A stretch of 64,000 nucleotides of DNA from Berberis thunbergii (Eukaryota > Streptophyta > Magnoliopsida > Ranunculales > Berberidaceae), in contig QNQO01001176.1 in the NCBI GenBank assembly GCA_003290165.1, positions 248,001 through 312,000 of the forward strand. The letters are read 5' to 3'. The notes under the pieces are model-generated. The model was not told where the DNA came from, searched no databases, and was given only the letters and a program-made list of their open reading frames with translations. The position numbers were made by a program, and so were the translations under genes. Positions 33,340-43,038 of this stretch are shown piece by piece (the stretch's first letter is position 1; each line of letters begins with the position of its first letter).

Positions 33340-35397
33340 GATGGGGAGATCTGGTAATGGGGGTACTGTGGAAGGATTGATTAAGCCCTCCTTCGCACAA
33401 ATTTTGGGTAAAATTTTGGTGACCGACGTTGTGGAGACTCCGGTTGAAGGCACAAGATTCAGTAAAAAGGGAGCTCCTGCAATTGGCATTACGACATCCG
33501 ATGAGGTCCGTGGGGAGGAGTTCATGGAAAAACATGTGATTGTCCTCAAATTCTCTAGTTATACCGCCCAACATTGGAAGACATCTGTGATTCGATTCAC
33601 AGAACTTGGGGAATTCTGGGAGATTTTTCGCTTGGATTACTCAATCAACGGCATGTGTTAGTTCGTCTTCAATCGGAGGAGGAAGCAAAGAAAGTTTTGT
33701 CGAGGGACTCCTTTTTGATTCGTGGCGTTCGTTTCAAAGCTTTTCGTTGGCATGATGGCTTTAGTCTGAAGGAGGACCCAATCTCGGTGCCGCTGTGGGT
33801 AGAGTTGCCTAACTTACCTCTACATCTTTTTCATCCCCCTATTTTAAAAGCAATTGTCAATTCTTTTGGTGTTTTTTTTGAGGATGGATGACCATACTAG
33901 ATGTTTATCGCGCCCGGGCTTTGCCTGCGTGTGCGTGGAGATGACATTGGCGGATAAATTACCTAACAGAGTATGGATTGATAGGGCTAATAATAGAGGC
34001 TTCTGGCAGAAAATAGAATATCCAGGTTTCAAATATTGTGATTTTTGTTCGTTGATAGGTCATCAGGAGAGTTTCTGTCGAAAGAAGCTAGGCATTAAGG
34101 GCGGTGGCCGAATTTCAGAATTAGGCAAAATTGAGAAGGTTGTCAAACCAAAGGCCGAAAATAATATTATCAGGCAACAATATGTTCCAGTGGTCCGAAA
34201 AGAAAAATTTTCAAATTCTGATGTGGGGGTGAGTGGAACAAAAAATAGCAAAGGCGAGGAGATTCCGGATGGGGTCGTGGACAGAAATCAGGTGGCCATT
34301 GATCCGGTTAAGGTGGGTTTGTCCAACAAATTTGAGTCACTAATGGAGATTAACGAGGAGGAGGAGGGAGCTCCGGCGGAACTAAAAACAGTGGGTCAAC
34401 AAAAAAAGCATATTAACACCGGGGTCAAGCAAGAATCAACGGAAGAATGCCTCATCGAAGTGGGGTATACAACTTCAGAGATTGCAAATGTCCTTGGACA
34501 GCAGCAACCGCCGTTTCCACAAGAAGATGATGTTCATCTCGATTCACAGCGCATCTTATCTAATCAAATGGCAGCGTCGCAACCTGCGGTGAAGGATCTA
34601 ACATGCGAGATTCAGGTTGGGCAGTTTGTTTCAGAGGTACGCACAGTGGAATTTACAACGGCGGGATAGTCCTTGGTTTCGCCCCAGCCAGTGGTTCAAT
34701 TGGATATAACCAATGAAGTTTTCTCTCAGCCAGATCATAATGGTCTAGTTCAGCCAGAGAACAACACCAAAGCAGTACCTACATAGGGTCAACATAGCAA
34801 CATAATAGCACCAAAACAGGGCCAACACAGCACCCAAACAGAGGAACCATTGGCCCTGCCAGGGCCCTGTTTTGCAACAGCAGATGCGAGCTTCAACAGA
34901 CCAGTGTCTATCATAGCTGGAGCTACTTTTCCAGTACGTGACACAGACCATGCAATATTTGTTCCTCGAACCGACTCTCATACGAAGCAGTCAAGTGCTG
35001 CTGAAATACAGGCAGCTAGCGCTGAAACAGGGCAGCCGTCAGTCCAGGATGGGTTGTCGGATGCTCACGTGTTGCGTTCACAAACGGACATCATTGGGAA
35101 CTTAGCACAATGTAACAAGCAGGAAGCACGGGTTTTGCCGACTGCGATTAGCAATTTGTTGAAGGAGGGACGTTCTTTGCGAAAAAAGAAAAAAAAATGA
35201 ATGTCAATACTCTTGAAAGCGCCACAGATGACAGCGATGAGGTGGAGTCGGACTCGGAGATTGGACCGGGCACACAAGCTATCAAGGATTTAGAATTGGG
35301 GGCCATATCTGACGTGGACCGAAAGAAGAACGTCAAAGCAGCGGTTCCTATGGGCACTCGTCACAAGACTAAGAAGGGTTTGTCTTTCTCCCGCGTT
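33340..35397 (+). pseudogene. Inner LINE ORF1 (DUF4283 + zinc knuckle), frameshifted
   Basis: Starts near ATG 33340 (MMGRSGNGG), followed by KPSFAQILGKIL. The frame shifts at about 33560-33570 (one extra base in 'tataccgcccaac'), at a T-run at about 33871-33880, and at an A-rich run at 35185-35197. It contains the DUF4283 core, the zinc knuckle CDFCSLIGHQESFC (about 34038-34080), an in-frame TAG at 34667-34669, and the acidic end ATDDSDEVESDSEIGPG, before a stop at 35395-35397. Two of the three shifts are at homopolymers. ORF2 starts four bases after the ORF1 stop. Confidence 0.85.
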
Positions 35398-35401
35398 TAA
35401 G

Positions 35402-36253
35402 ATGATAGAAAATTTTATGTTTTGGAATGCTCGTGGTGTTGGCAATAGGGCCACGAGAAGGCGGTTACAAAAGATGGTTGTGGAACATAATGTCAGACTT
35501 CTTATGATTGTGGAACCTATGATTGATGCTAGCAGATACATGGAGATTGGTAATAAACAAAAACTTGGCGGTTTTGCTTCCAATGACATGGTTGGCGGCA
35601 AGATTTGGCTTATGTGGGATACTTCTCTTACTTTCTCGGTGGTGGACATGTCGGACCAGATCATTCATTGCCAGGTAACAAATTCATCTTCACGAGGTTT
35701 TTTAATTTCTTTTGTTTATGCTAAATGCTCTGTGGATGAACGAATGGAACTATGGTCAAATATGGTCAATTTTACGGCTAATCATGATTCTCCATGGATG
35801 GTCGGTGGGGATTTCAATACATATTTACATTCGGGGGAAAAAGTAGGGGGAGTTGCTCCGTCACTGGCAAGCATGGCTCATTTTTCAGATTGTATTGAAA
35901 CCCGTGGCTTAATTGATTGTGGTTATTTGGGTCCTCGACTCACCTGGTGTAATAATAGGCGGGGAAGTGAGCGTATTTGGGCCAGACTTGACAGGATTTT
36001 TGTCAATTCGGTGTGGACTACAGTCTTGTCTCATCCTAGAGTTGAACATCTCAGTCGCACATTTTCTGATCACTCCCCATTGCTGGCATCTATGCCCTCT
36101 CAACCTAGGATTGGCTTTGCACCTTTTAGATTCTTAGACATGTGGACTACACACCTGGAGTTTATTAATCTGGTTAAGGACATTTGGTTGACTGATTTGG
36201 CTATTGCCAGACCCATTGATAGAGTGGATGCCAAATTGAAATCGACCCGTTGA
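35402..36253 (+). pseudogene. Inner LINE ORF2: AP-like endonuclease domain
   Basis: Begins MIENFMFWNARGVGN, the usual start of plant L1 endonuclease. Recognisable catalytic blocks are the NARG start, the glutamate in MIVEPM, WMVGGDFNTYLHS (GDFN), RLDRIFVN (the LDR motif) and FSDHSPLL (SDH). The endonuclease nicks target DNA to prime reverse transcription. The frame closes at TGA 36251-36253, a probable CGA-to-TGA change, and continues in the same frame into the reverse transcriptase. Confidence 0.9.
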
Positions 36254-37980
36254 GCTCTTATACAGTGGAACTGGATGGTTTTTGGGAATGTGTTTAGCAG
36301 AATCCGCGCTTTAGAGGACGAAATGCAACAATGAGAAACTATTTTATTGGCAGGTTTTGATAATGGAAACCATAATGGTCTAAATGTTGATGCCAACTGA
36401 GATACTAATGCTTTCTGCAATTTAAATCGCTGTCAGGCTGAGTACAGATTAGCTCTCAAACAGGAGGAGCTCTACTGGATTCAGAAATCAGGTGAAAAAG
36501 ATTTTAAGGAGGGGGATGCCTGCACCAAATATTTTTTCGCCTCCACAAAGTCTAAAAAAAAACGGAGGGCCATCAATCAGATTACTTTACCATGCGGCAG
36601 GATTATTTCGGACCCTGGTGAGATTTTTAATAATGCCACTGATTTCTTTGCCAATTTGTTATCTTCCCAAGGTACATGTATGGTGGATGCAGATTTGTTG
36701 AATTGTATTCCGAAACTGATGAGTTCTGATCAATGTGAGTTTTTGGTCAAACGTCCTTCTTTGGAGGAAGTGAGAAATGCGGTTTTTGACATCCCAAAAA
36801 ATAGTGCATCGGGTCCGGATGGATTTACTGCTGGTTTTTTTCAGGCCTATTGGAATTTCCTGAGTAAGGATATTTGGGAGGCTGCTAGTCAGTTTTTTGA
36901 TGGGGAGGCGATGCCGGCTTCTTTCTCGGCTAATTTCATGGCTTTGATTCCTAAAACTGAGAATCCAAGCTCCTTTGCTGAATTTCGCCCAATCAGTTTG
37001 TGCAACGTGATTTATAAGATTTTTAGTAAAATCCTTTGCACTAGACTGGCAGATCTGTTGCCCATCCTTATCTCTCCGGAGCAAGGAGCATTTGTTAAAG
37101 GAAGGTTCATTGGTGAAAATATTGGCCTTGCATAGGAATTGATTAGGGATATTAATCGGAAGGTTTTCGGCGGAAATGTGGTTTTGAAAATTGACATGGA
37201 GAAAGCCTATGATAGAATGGAATGAAATTTTTTGTTTGCGGTGCTTAAAAAATTTGGCTTTAATGGTAGATTTTGTCACATCATTTCCAACTGTATCACC
37301 TCTTGTGGTTTTTCAGTATTGCTTCAAGGAGCCTACAAAGGATTTTTTTGATTTACCAGGGGATTAAGGCAAGGCGACCCTTTGTCTCCGTTCTTATTTA
37401 TTATTGCTTCCGAAGTGTTGAGTAGGGGACTAAAAGAGGCTTTTCTTAGAGGAAAAATTGGGTATTTCTATACTCCCAGGGCTTGCAGTCCTATTTCACA
37501 CCTTTTATATGCAGATGATACCCTCATTTTCTTAAATGGAAGAAGGTCTTCTATTCGGGGATGCATGGAGTTTTTGAATCGTTATTGTCAGACTTCGGGA
37601 CAAAAAATAAATGAAGGCAAAAGCTCTTTTATCTTGAAGGACAAGGCAAGTGCAGAGAAAATTGTAGGTTTCAAAACCTACACAGGCTTCCAGTTTCAAG
37701 ATGCTCATTTGAAATATTTGGGAGGGCCAATTTTCCAAGGAAGAGTTAAAATTACATATTTTGAAGATTTGATTGCTAGAATTCAATCGCGGATTCAGGG
37801 ATGGAAGGCGAAATTGTTATCCCCGGGAGGCCGTTTAATCTTGATTAAACATGTCCTTAGCTCGATTCCAATTTATATTCTCAGTACCATGTGTGTTCCT
37901 ATGAAAGTTTTATCCCAGATTAATAGTTTGTTGGCAGACTTCTTCTAGGGGGATTGTGAAGGCAGACTGAAGAAAAATGG
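36254..37980 (+). pseudogene. Inner LINE ORF2: reverse transcriptase domain
   Basis: Same frame as the endonuclease. It reads KSGEKDFKEGDACTKYFF, then NSASGPDGFTAGFF, FRPISLCNVIYKIFSKIL, QGAFVKGRFIGENIGLA, VLKIDMEKAYDRME, TRGLRQGDPLSP and the catalytic YADD (LLYADDTLIF, about 37505). Stops in this one frame: 36332, 36398, 37133, 37223, 37349 and 37946. No frameshift occurs before about 37950. Reverse transcriptase copies element RNA into the nicked target. Confidence 0.9.
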
Positions 37981-38841
37981 GTGTCATGGACTAATATTTG
38001 TCTCCCACAGGATGAAGAAGGTCTGGGTGTGCGAGACTTGATGGTGGTAATGCGGGCGTTTCGCCTCAAGGCACTCTGGAGATTATGTACTTCAGATTCT
38101 CTTTGGGCTAACTTCATGAGAAACAAATACTGGGTGCATGGGGTGGCGTTGAATGGTCAGGTTGTGAAAAGTGGTTTTTCTCTGTTTTTCAAAGAGCTCA
38201 TGCTTGGCAAGTCCCTCATTCGATGTGGCGAATTGGTAAGGGAAATATCAATTTTTTTGAGGAAAATTGGCATACGGTAGCATCCTTTAGAAGATCGGTG
38301 GTTTTGGTTGGTAAAGGTGTGTGGCCTTTGGTAAATGAGGTGATTTCAACCAATTTTGAATTGGTTAACCCAGAAATCAGGCATCTAGCAAGGACAATTT
38401 TTGCCGATAGATTATATGGCGAGGTTTTTCAGGCGGATGAATGTGTTTGGGCTCCGAACCCAAATGGGAATTTGTCCCTTCAGTCGGCATATGACATGAT
38501 ACGAAGAAAAGGGATGGTAAATGGCCTCTATAAAATGATTTGGCATAATATGCTTCCTTCTAGAATCTCAGTTTTTGGTGTGGAAATTACTCCATAGAGG
38601 GGTACCAGTGGATGGGGAGTTGTACAGATGCGAATTTAGTCTGGCATCTAGATGTAGATGTTGCCAAATGCCACAGCAAGAATCTCTGAATCATTTATTT
38701 TTGGATGGGGAATTGGCGATGCAGGTGTGGTGCCATTTTGAGTTGATTTTTGATGTGCATATCAGAAAACCAGCAGAAATCTCCACGACCCTAGTCATTT
38801 GGTTCCGGCGAGCCAAGATGAGCACACAAATAGGTGTGTGA
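37981..38841 (+). pseudogene. Inner LINE ORF2: thumb/connection and zf-RVT
   Basis: After a frameshift near 37950 the protein continues (WTNICLPQDEEGLGVRDL), shifts again near 38225 and near 38575. It includes the zf-RVT zinc-binding motif: Trp-Lys-Leu-Leu-His, then CRCCQMPQQESLNHLFLDG (about 38655-38710). The domain follows the reverse transcriptase in plant L1 elements. Confidence 0.8.
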
Positions 38842-38931
38842 TCCCTTCTCACTCCTATGTTCATTTTATGGGAAATATGAAAACAGCGGTGCAAATGTGT
38901 ATATGAGAATGTTGTTCATAATCCCGCCTTT

Positions 38932-39468
38932 GTGATTTTGGATATTCGGCGCAATTTGCACTTAGCAAACAATTTTATAACTCCTAAGCAACTCAGCTGG
39001 TATAAGGCTCCATTACGGGCTTTAAGGATACAAGAGATTCCAGTTTTGCGAAAGCTAAGTAGAATTGTATTTTGGCATCCCCCTCCGCCAGAGTTTGTTG
39101 CTCTTAATGTGGATGGTTCCTCCCATAAGAATATAGCTGTTGGAGGTGTGATCATTAGAGACTCTAGGGGGCTTTGTGTTGTGGGAAAGCAAATGTTTTT
39201 TGGTGCAGGTTCTAATAATAAAGCGAAAATTTTGGCACTAGCCGAGGGACTCCGCCTTTGTCTCTCACTAGGTTTTAAACAGGTGGTTGTTCAGACGGAT
39301 TCTGAAATTGTTTGTGGGTGGTTTAAGGGCAATTTTAAAATACCATGGCATTTGGAGAATATTTTGAAAGAAATTAAGCGGTTGGCGGAACAAATGACGC
39401 TAGATTGCTCCCATATTTATAGAGAAGCCAACGCGGTGGCGGATGCTTTAGCAGATAGAGCACAGTGA
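38932..39468 (+). pseudogene. Inner LINE ORF2: C-terminal RNase H (RVT_3 type)
   Basis: Contains ALNVDGSSHKN (first catalytic Asp), SNNKAKILALAEGLRL, VVVQTDSEIV (Asp) and REANAVADALADRAQ (last Asp). In active members the second block reads A-E-x-x-A-L; here it is A-K, so the catalytic Glu is lost by a G-to-A change. The domain would degrade RNA in the RNA/DNA hybrid. Confidence 0.85.
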
Positions 39469-40411
39469 GACCATAGTTCTGTCTCTTTCGATGCGAGTGC
39501 TCTTCCTAGGAGAGTGGCAGGTTTATTAGTGCTTGACCGCTGGCATACGGCATACATACGTCACGGGGACGAGTAGTCAAAATCAGGATGGGCAGATATA
39601 GGTACTGGAACAGTGTGCTGCTTGGGGGCTCTGTTGTAAAACAGAGTATCCCCTGTTTTCAGCGTTGGAGAAGGCCTGAGCTGAATGCGAACTGCCGGGA
39701 GTTGCTGAGGCCTGGTGGTGCGGAGGTTGGTGCAGCAGCTTGAGGGCGGGAGGCTGTCTGCGCAACAGTTTAAGACTGGGTGTGGGAGCTGTTTTGCTTG
39801 GGCGTGGAGTGGTGGCATGTCTTGCTGCGACGCTGGGATGTTGCGGCTTGATGAGACTGAGCAAGAATGGGCAATGTTAGGTTCTGGAACCGGGTGCTGG
39901 CAGGGCACTCTGCTGTAAAACAGAGTGTCCCCTATTTTTCGGAGCAGGGAGAGGTTGCAGACTGGAAGGACTGGGCGGATTTCTGGCTGTTGCGGACTGT
40001 ACTGCGTCCTGGACTGTTGGTTAGGCAGTGGCGCGATGGAGGATACGCGAGAGGCTGATGGACGCTGTTGTGTAGCAGTACGTCCTGCTGCTGTGCTGGG
40101 TGCTGAGCTGCTGCGTTGCAGTGGCATTCTAAGATGGTGCCGATGCTGGGTGCTGTCCAGTGTCAGGTTGATGGGTGCGAACATGCTGTTGCGAGTTACG
40201 TTTCAGCGTGCTGCGCTAAAGCTGGTTTAAATTTTTGCATTTTGCTGCTTTTCAGGATAGATTGTTGAGTCTCTGCCACTGTTTAAAAAACAATTTGGTT
40301 TTTAATACGGGTAACGTCGTAATGCACCCCCGTAGCGTATGTTTATCAATTTTTTGATAAGTAATGAAGGTCTGGCATTCCATAGTTGCCCCTCCCCACT
40401 GGAGGTTATCT
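39469..40411 (+). other. GC-rich 3' region of the inner LINE
   Basis: Rich in CTG/GCTG/TGCTG phrases. The sentence-like block 'ctgtaaaacagagt.tcccct' occurs twice (about 39633 and 39911). Open frames here are compositional. It probably acts as 3' UTR. Confidence 0.55.
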
Positions 40412-40441
40412 TAAAAAATAAAAAAATAAAAAAATAAAAAA
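40412..40441 (+). repeat. A-rich 3' tail of the inner LINE
   Basis: Four TAAAAAA(A) units directly before the target duplication. Confidence 0.9.
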
Positions 40442-40455
40442 AATGCAGCTATCAA
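40442..40455 (+). repeat. Target-site duplication of the inner LINE, right
   Basis: Identical to 32906-32919. Both start on a codon boundary of the outer ORF1. Confidence 0.92.
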
Positions 40456-42055
40456 CACTAGTGCGGCCTGGAGACCTGCAACAACCCCGAAGACAATGAG
40501 TTGGTCTTCCTTGTTTGACAAACGACATTATAGGAGCAGTTCTAAACTGCACTACGTTAAACCCACAGATGTCGAGGGAAAAACGATAGTCAACATCAAG
40601 AAATCTGATCATGCAACAATGATAGAGGAGTGTGAGACCTATCTTATTGGTAACTTTGTTGGGAATAGATTGGCATACAGCTTCGTAAGAGACAAACTGA
40701 AAAAACTGTGGGGTTTGAAAAGCGAGTTCGAGATGATAGTATATGGTGACAAATCCTTCGTTTTTCGATTCAATAATGAAGAAGATCGCAAGAAGGTGTT
40801 AGACATTGGGCCAGTTCACATCGCAAATGGGATATTCCTTATTCGGCCATGGCAGCCTTATATGGAAGAGAGCGTCGAGGTCCTCGACTCGGTACCGATC
40901 TGGGTAAATCTGCGTCGAGTCCCTCTCTTCTTGTTGAGCCATGCTGGACTGCAGTCCATTTCAAGTGTATTAGGCACTCTGCTCTTGCTTGACAAAGCGA
41001 CCGAGCAACGATCTCTATTGTCTTACGCACGAGTCTGTGTGGAAATCGAAGCAGATAGCCAATTCCCTAGCTCCATCCAAGTTGTTATCGATGATGGGAA
41101 ACTAATAAACGTCGAGGTTGAATACTCCTGGCGTCCTGTCAAATGTAGTCATTGCAAAGGCTTCGGTCATGGATCTGCTCACTGTCCCAAACAAAAAAAT
41201 TACAAGGCCAAGCACACCAAATATTGGCGAGCCACAAACTCCACCAGTAAGGAGAAGGAGCCGATTGCTGTTCTGCAGGAGGACGGATGGCAAGTTACAA
41301 CAGGCAAGCACAGGTACAAACCAAGCGGGAACCAAACCCAACAGGAGGCGGCAGTGTAGTGCAGGAACCACAATACAACATCCACAATGCAGGAACCACA
41401 ATGCAAGACCCAAACCCCACAAGCGGAGGCAGTACAAGAACCATCTACTACTCAAACCATTATAGATGAACACACACTTATGAGCTTGGATGCGGCAGAT
41501 CCACAACTGCTGTTGACGGCTGCTGCTCCGCAGACCCTGCTCATTGATATGACTAAGGGGCAAATACTCACAGAGCAGCAGAGTTTGGTTGTTGTTGTTA
41601 AGGAGCAACACTAAAAAGATTTCAGGGATGATTGTAGGGATGCGGGTTACTCACCCAATGGGATTGAAATGGCGATTCAAGCTGCGGATTCAGACGCTGA
41701 AGTAGCAGCAGAGCCAGGTCTGTCTACCCCCATATCTAACTCAGAGGAAAACCCAATGCAAGTAGTGGAGGTGCTTTGTGCAATCGCTGATATAGGAGGA
41801 CTGGGGGAAGATCCCACAACAATCATGGATTGCCTAACACCCCAAGACGTTAAGGCTGTGCATTCAGCAATTGCAAGAATAGGCAGGGATGCATTGGTCG
41901 CTGACATTCAAGCTTCACTTGCAGAGGCAGCACCAAAGGTGGGGCAAAACACTAGTGAAGAAGAACATGAGGTTCCCACAATACAGCCTCCCACGGCATA
42001 TGTTCCTCGAAGGTCCTCTTGAAGCAAGAAGACAAATCCTAAATTCAGGTAACTG

Positions 42056-42503
42056 ATGATGATAATACAAGTAGAATGCAAATGCTTATTAGAACCTTGT
42101 ATGGATGCTAGATTAGTGCTAGCATTCAATGGTTTTTATATCATGATTCATTGTGGTTCGTATCCTTACGACGACTTCTCATACATTCTGGGGCCCACAT
42201 TAGGTATAAATCACGTCATGAGAGTGATTAAAGGATTGATTGGTACTTATGAGGAAGAAAAGTTATGGCAGGTCTATCATACAACTACTTTAGTAGCAGA
42301 ACATTTTGCAGGGTTACTCCCCAACTTGGAGACGGTGACTCTAGTACTACTTAGGTTCTTTGTTGAAGATTTGAAGCAAGTTTATTGTCCTATGGATGTT
42401 GTAACGAGTGAACGTACTATCGAATGTAACTTGTAACGGTTCTATTTTTCTATGGTCTGGGGAGCCCATTTACACCCCGCGCTTGCCTTTCAAAGAAAAA
42501 AAA
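42056..42503 (+). other. Outer LINE remnant after ORF1 and 3' tail
   Basis: The first ~30 bases resemble an ORF2 start. The following open frame to 42436 is not recognisably endonuclease or reverse transcriptase. The last 60 bases ('tctggggagcccatttacac' then 'cttgcctttcaaag' and A-run) look like a LINE 3' terminus. Confidence 0.5.
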
Positions 42504-42520
42504 AACTATCTTGTGTTGTT
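42504..42520 (+). repeat. Target-site duplication of the outer LINE, right
   Basis: AACTATCTTGTGTTGTT, pairing with 32641-32656 with a one-base indel. Confidence 0.75.
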
Positions 42521-42930
42521 TTGTGTTCTCTCTGTTACTCTCTCCTTAACCTTTGTTTTACTTATCTTCTAGCATATAGCAATTCTAAATCTGACTTCTA
42601 CTTAGCTAATGGTTGATCTCCTCTTTGTATTTCAGGTCTCCAATGTATGTGATTCAGGACAAAGATGCTAGAGTCTCCAATGTATACTTTTGTCTCATTC
42701 TATCCACCCTTATAATTACTTTCCATTCCATATGAACTACTAGCCAAACATTCCTCTTATCACCCACCGCTCTTCAATCACATTTAATTTATTCCCTTCT
42801 TTTTCAACTCTTCACATCATCCCACAATTATAAATGCTAAATTATAACCTTTCTAATATTTGTCCTCAATATTCACCTTCTTCATATCTTCCATAATATT
42901 AATCCTCACCCTGAACCTATCAACCATCGA
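42521..42930. other. No gene seen; spacer between LINEs
   Basis: T/C-rich sequence. 'gtctccaatgtat' occurs twice (42636 and 42675). No coding signal. Confidence 0.4.
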
Positions 42931-43038
42931 TTTGTGTTGTCCCCCTTCCATATTCGCTTCTCTCTTCATCTTTGTCCTCTTCAACAAATAATTCCATCTC
43001 ATCCATCATGCACCCTCTCCCTTAGCTACCCCTACACC

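Larger units (their letters stand above)
32920..40441 (+). mobile_element. Inner LINE: full-length L1-type retrotransposon with RNase H, 7.5 kb
   Basis: Inserted in the ORF1 of the outer LINE, with a 14-bp target duplication and a tail of TAAAAAAA units (40412-40441). Order: leader (32920-33340), ORF1 (33340-35397), ORF2 with endonuclease, reverse transcriptase, zf-RVT and RNase H (35402-39468), then a GC-rich 3' region (39469-40411). All domains of an autonomous plant L1 are present, but ORF1 is frameshifted and ORF2 carries stops, so this copy is dead. Its ORF1 is a close relative of that in the half-LINE at 6812-9185. Confidence 0.92.
32732..42049 (+). pseudogene. Outer LINE ORF1 (DUF4283 + zinc knuckle), interrupted by inner LINE
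   Basis: The first segment (32732-32919) and the second (40442-42049) are in the same reading frame across the inner LINE's target duplication, so the frame was open when the inner element landed. The second segment shows a DUF4283-type fold (around IVYGDKSFVFRFNNEEDRKK, about 40735-40800), then the zinc knuckle CSHCKGFGHGSAHC (CX2CX4HX4C, about 41149-41190), then an acidic/Gln-rich tail. In-frame stops TAG 41357-41359, TAA 41612-41614 and TGA 42020-42022 are the only lesions. Each is explained by one C-to-T change, and there is no frameshift. The natural end is probably the TAA at about 42048. Predicted role: nucleic-acid-binding partner of the element RNA. Confidence 0.8.
32657..42503 (+). 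mobile_element. Outer LINE: ORF2-deleted L1-type element, split by a second LINE
   Basis: Bounded by a 16/17 bp target duplication and a 3' A-run (about 42495-42503). Without the inner insertion it is only about 2.3 kb: a leader with a perfect 18-bp tandem repeat (32692-32727), a long ORF1, a few dozen bases resembling the start of ORF2 (ATGATGATAATACAA at 42056), then an undetermined segment and a 3' tail. Endonuclease, reverse transcriptase and RNase H are missing. It therefore has the same 'leader + ORF1 + tail' plan as the element at 6812-9185, with an unrelated ORF1 sequence. Confidence 0.8.

Noticed and set aside
32962..33549. 195-codon minus-strand open frame in the inner LINE leader
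   Set aside because: The opposite strand encodes the ORF1 start, conserved with the copy at 8.1-8.8 kb.
35402..39468. Calling the inner LINE autonomous because all domains are present
   Set aside because: Seven in-frame stops, later frameshifts and loss of the RNase H Glu exclude activity of this copy.
39561..40230. Several open frames on both strands after the LINE RNase H
   Set aside because: GC-rich, CTG-repeat composition inside a LINE 3' region, with no start context or domain.
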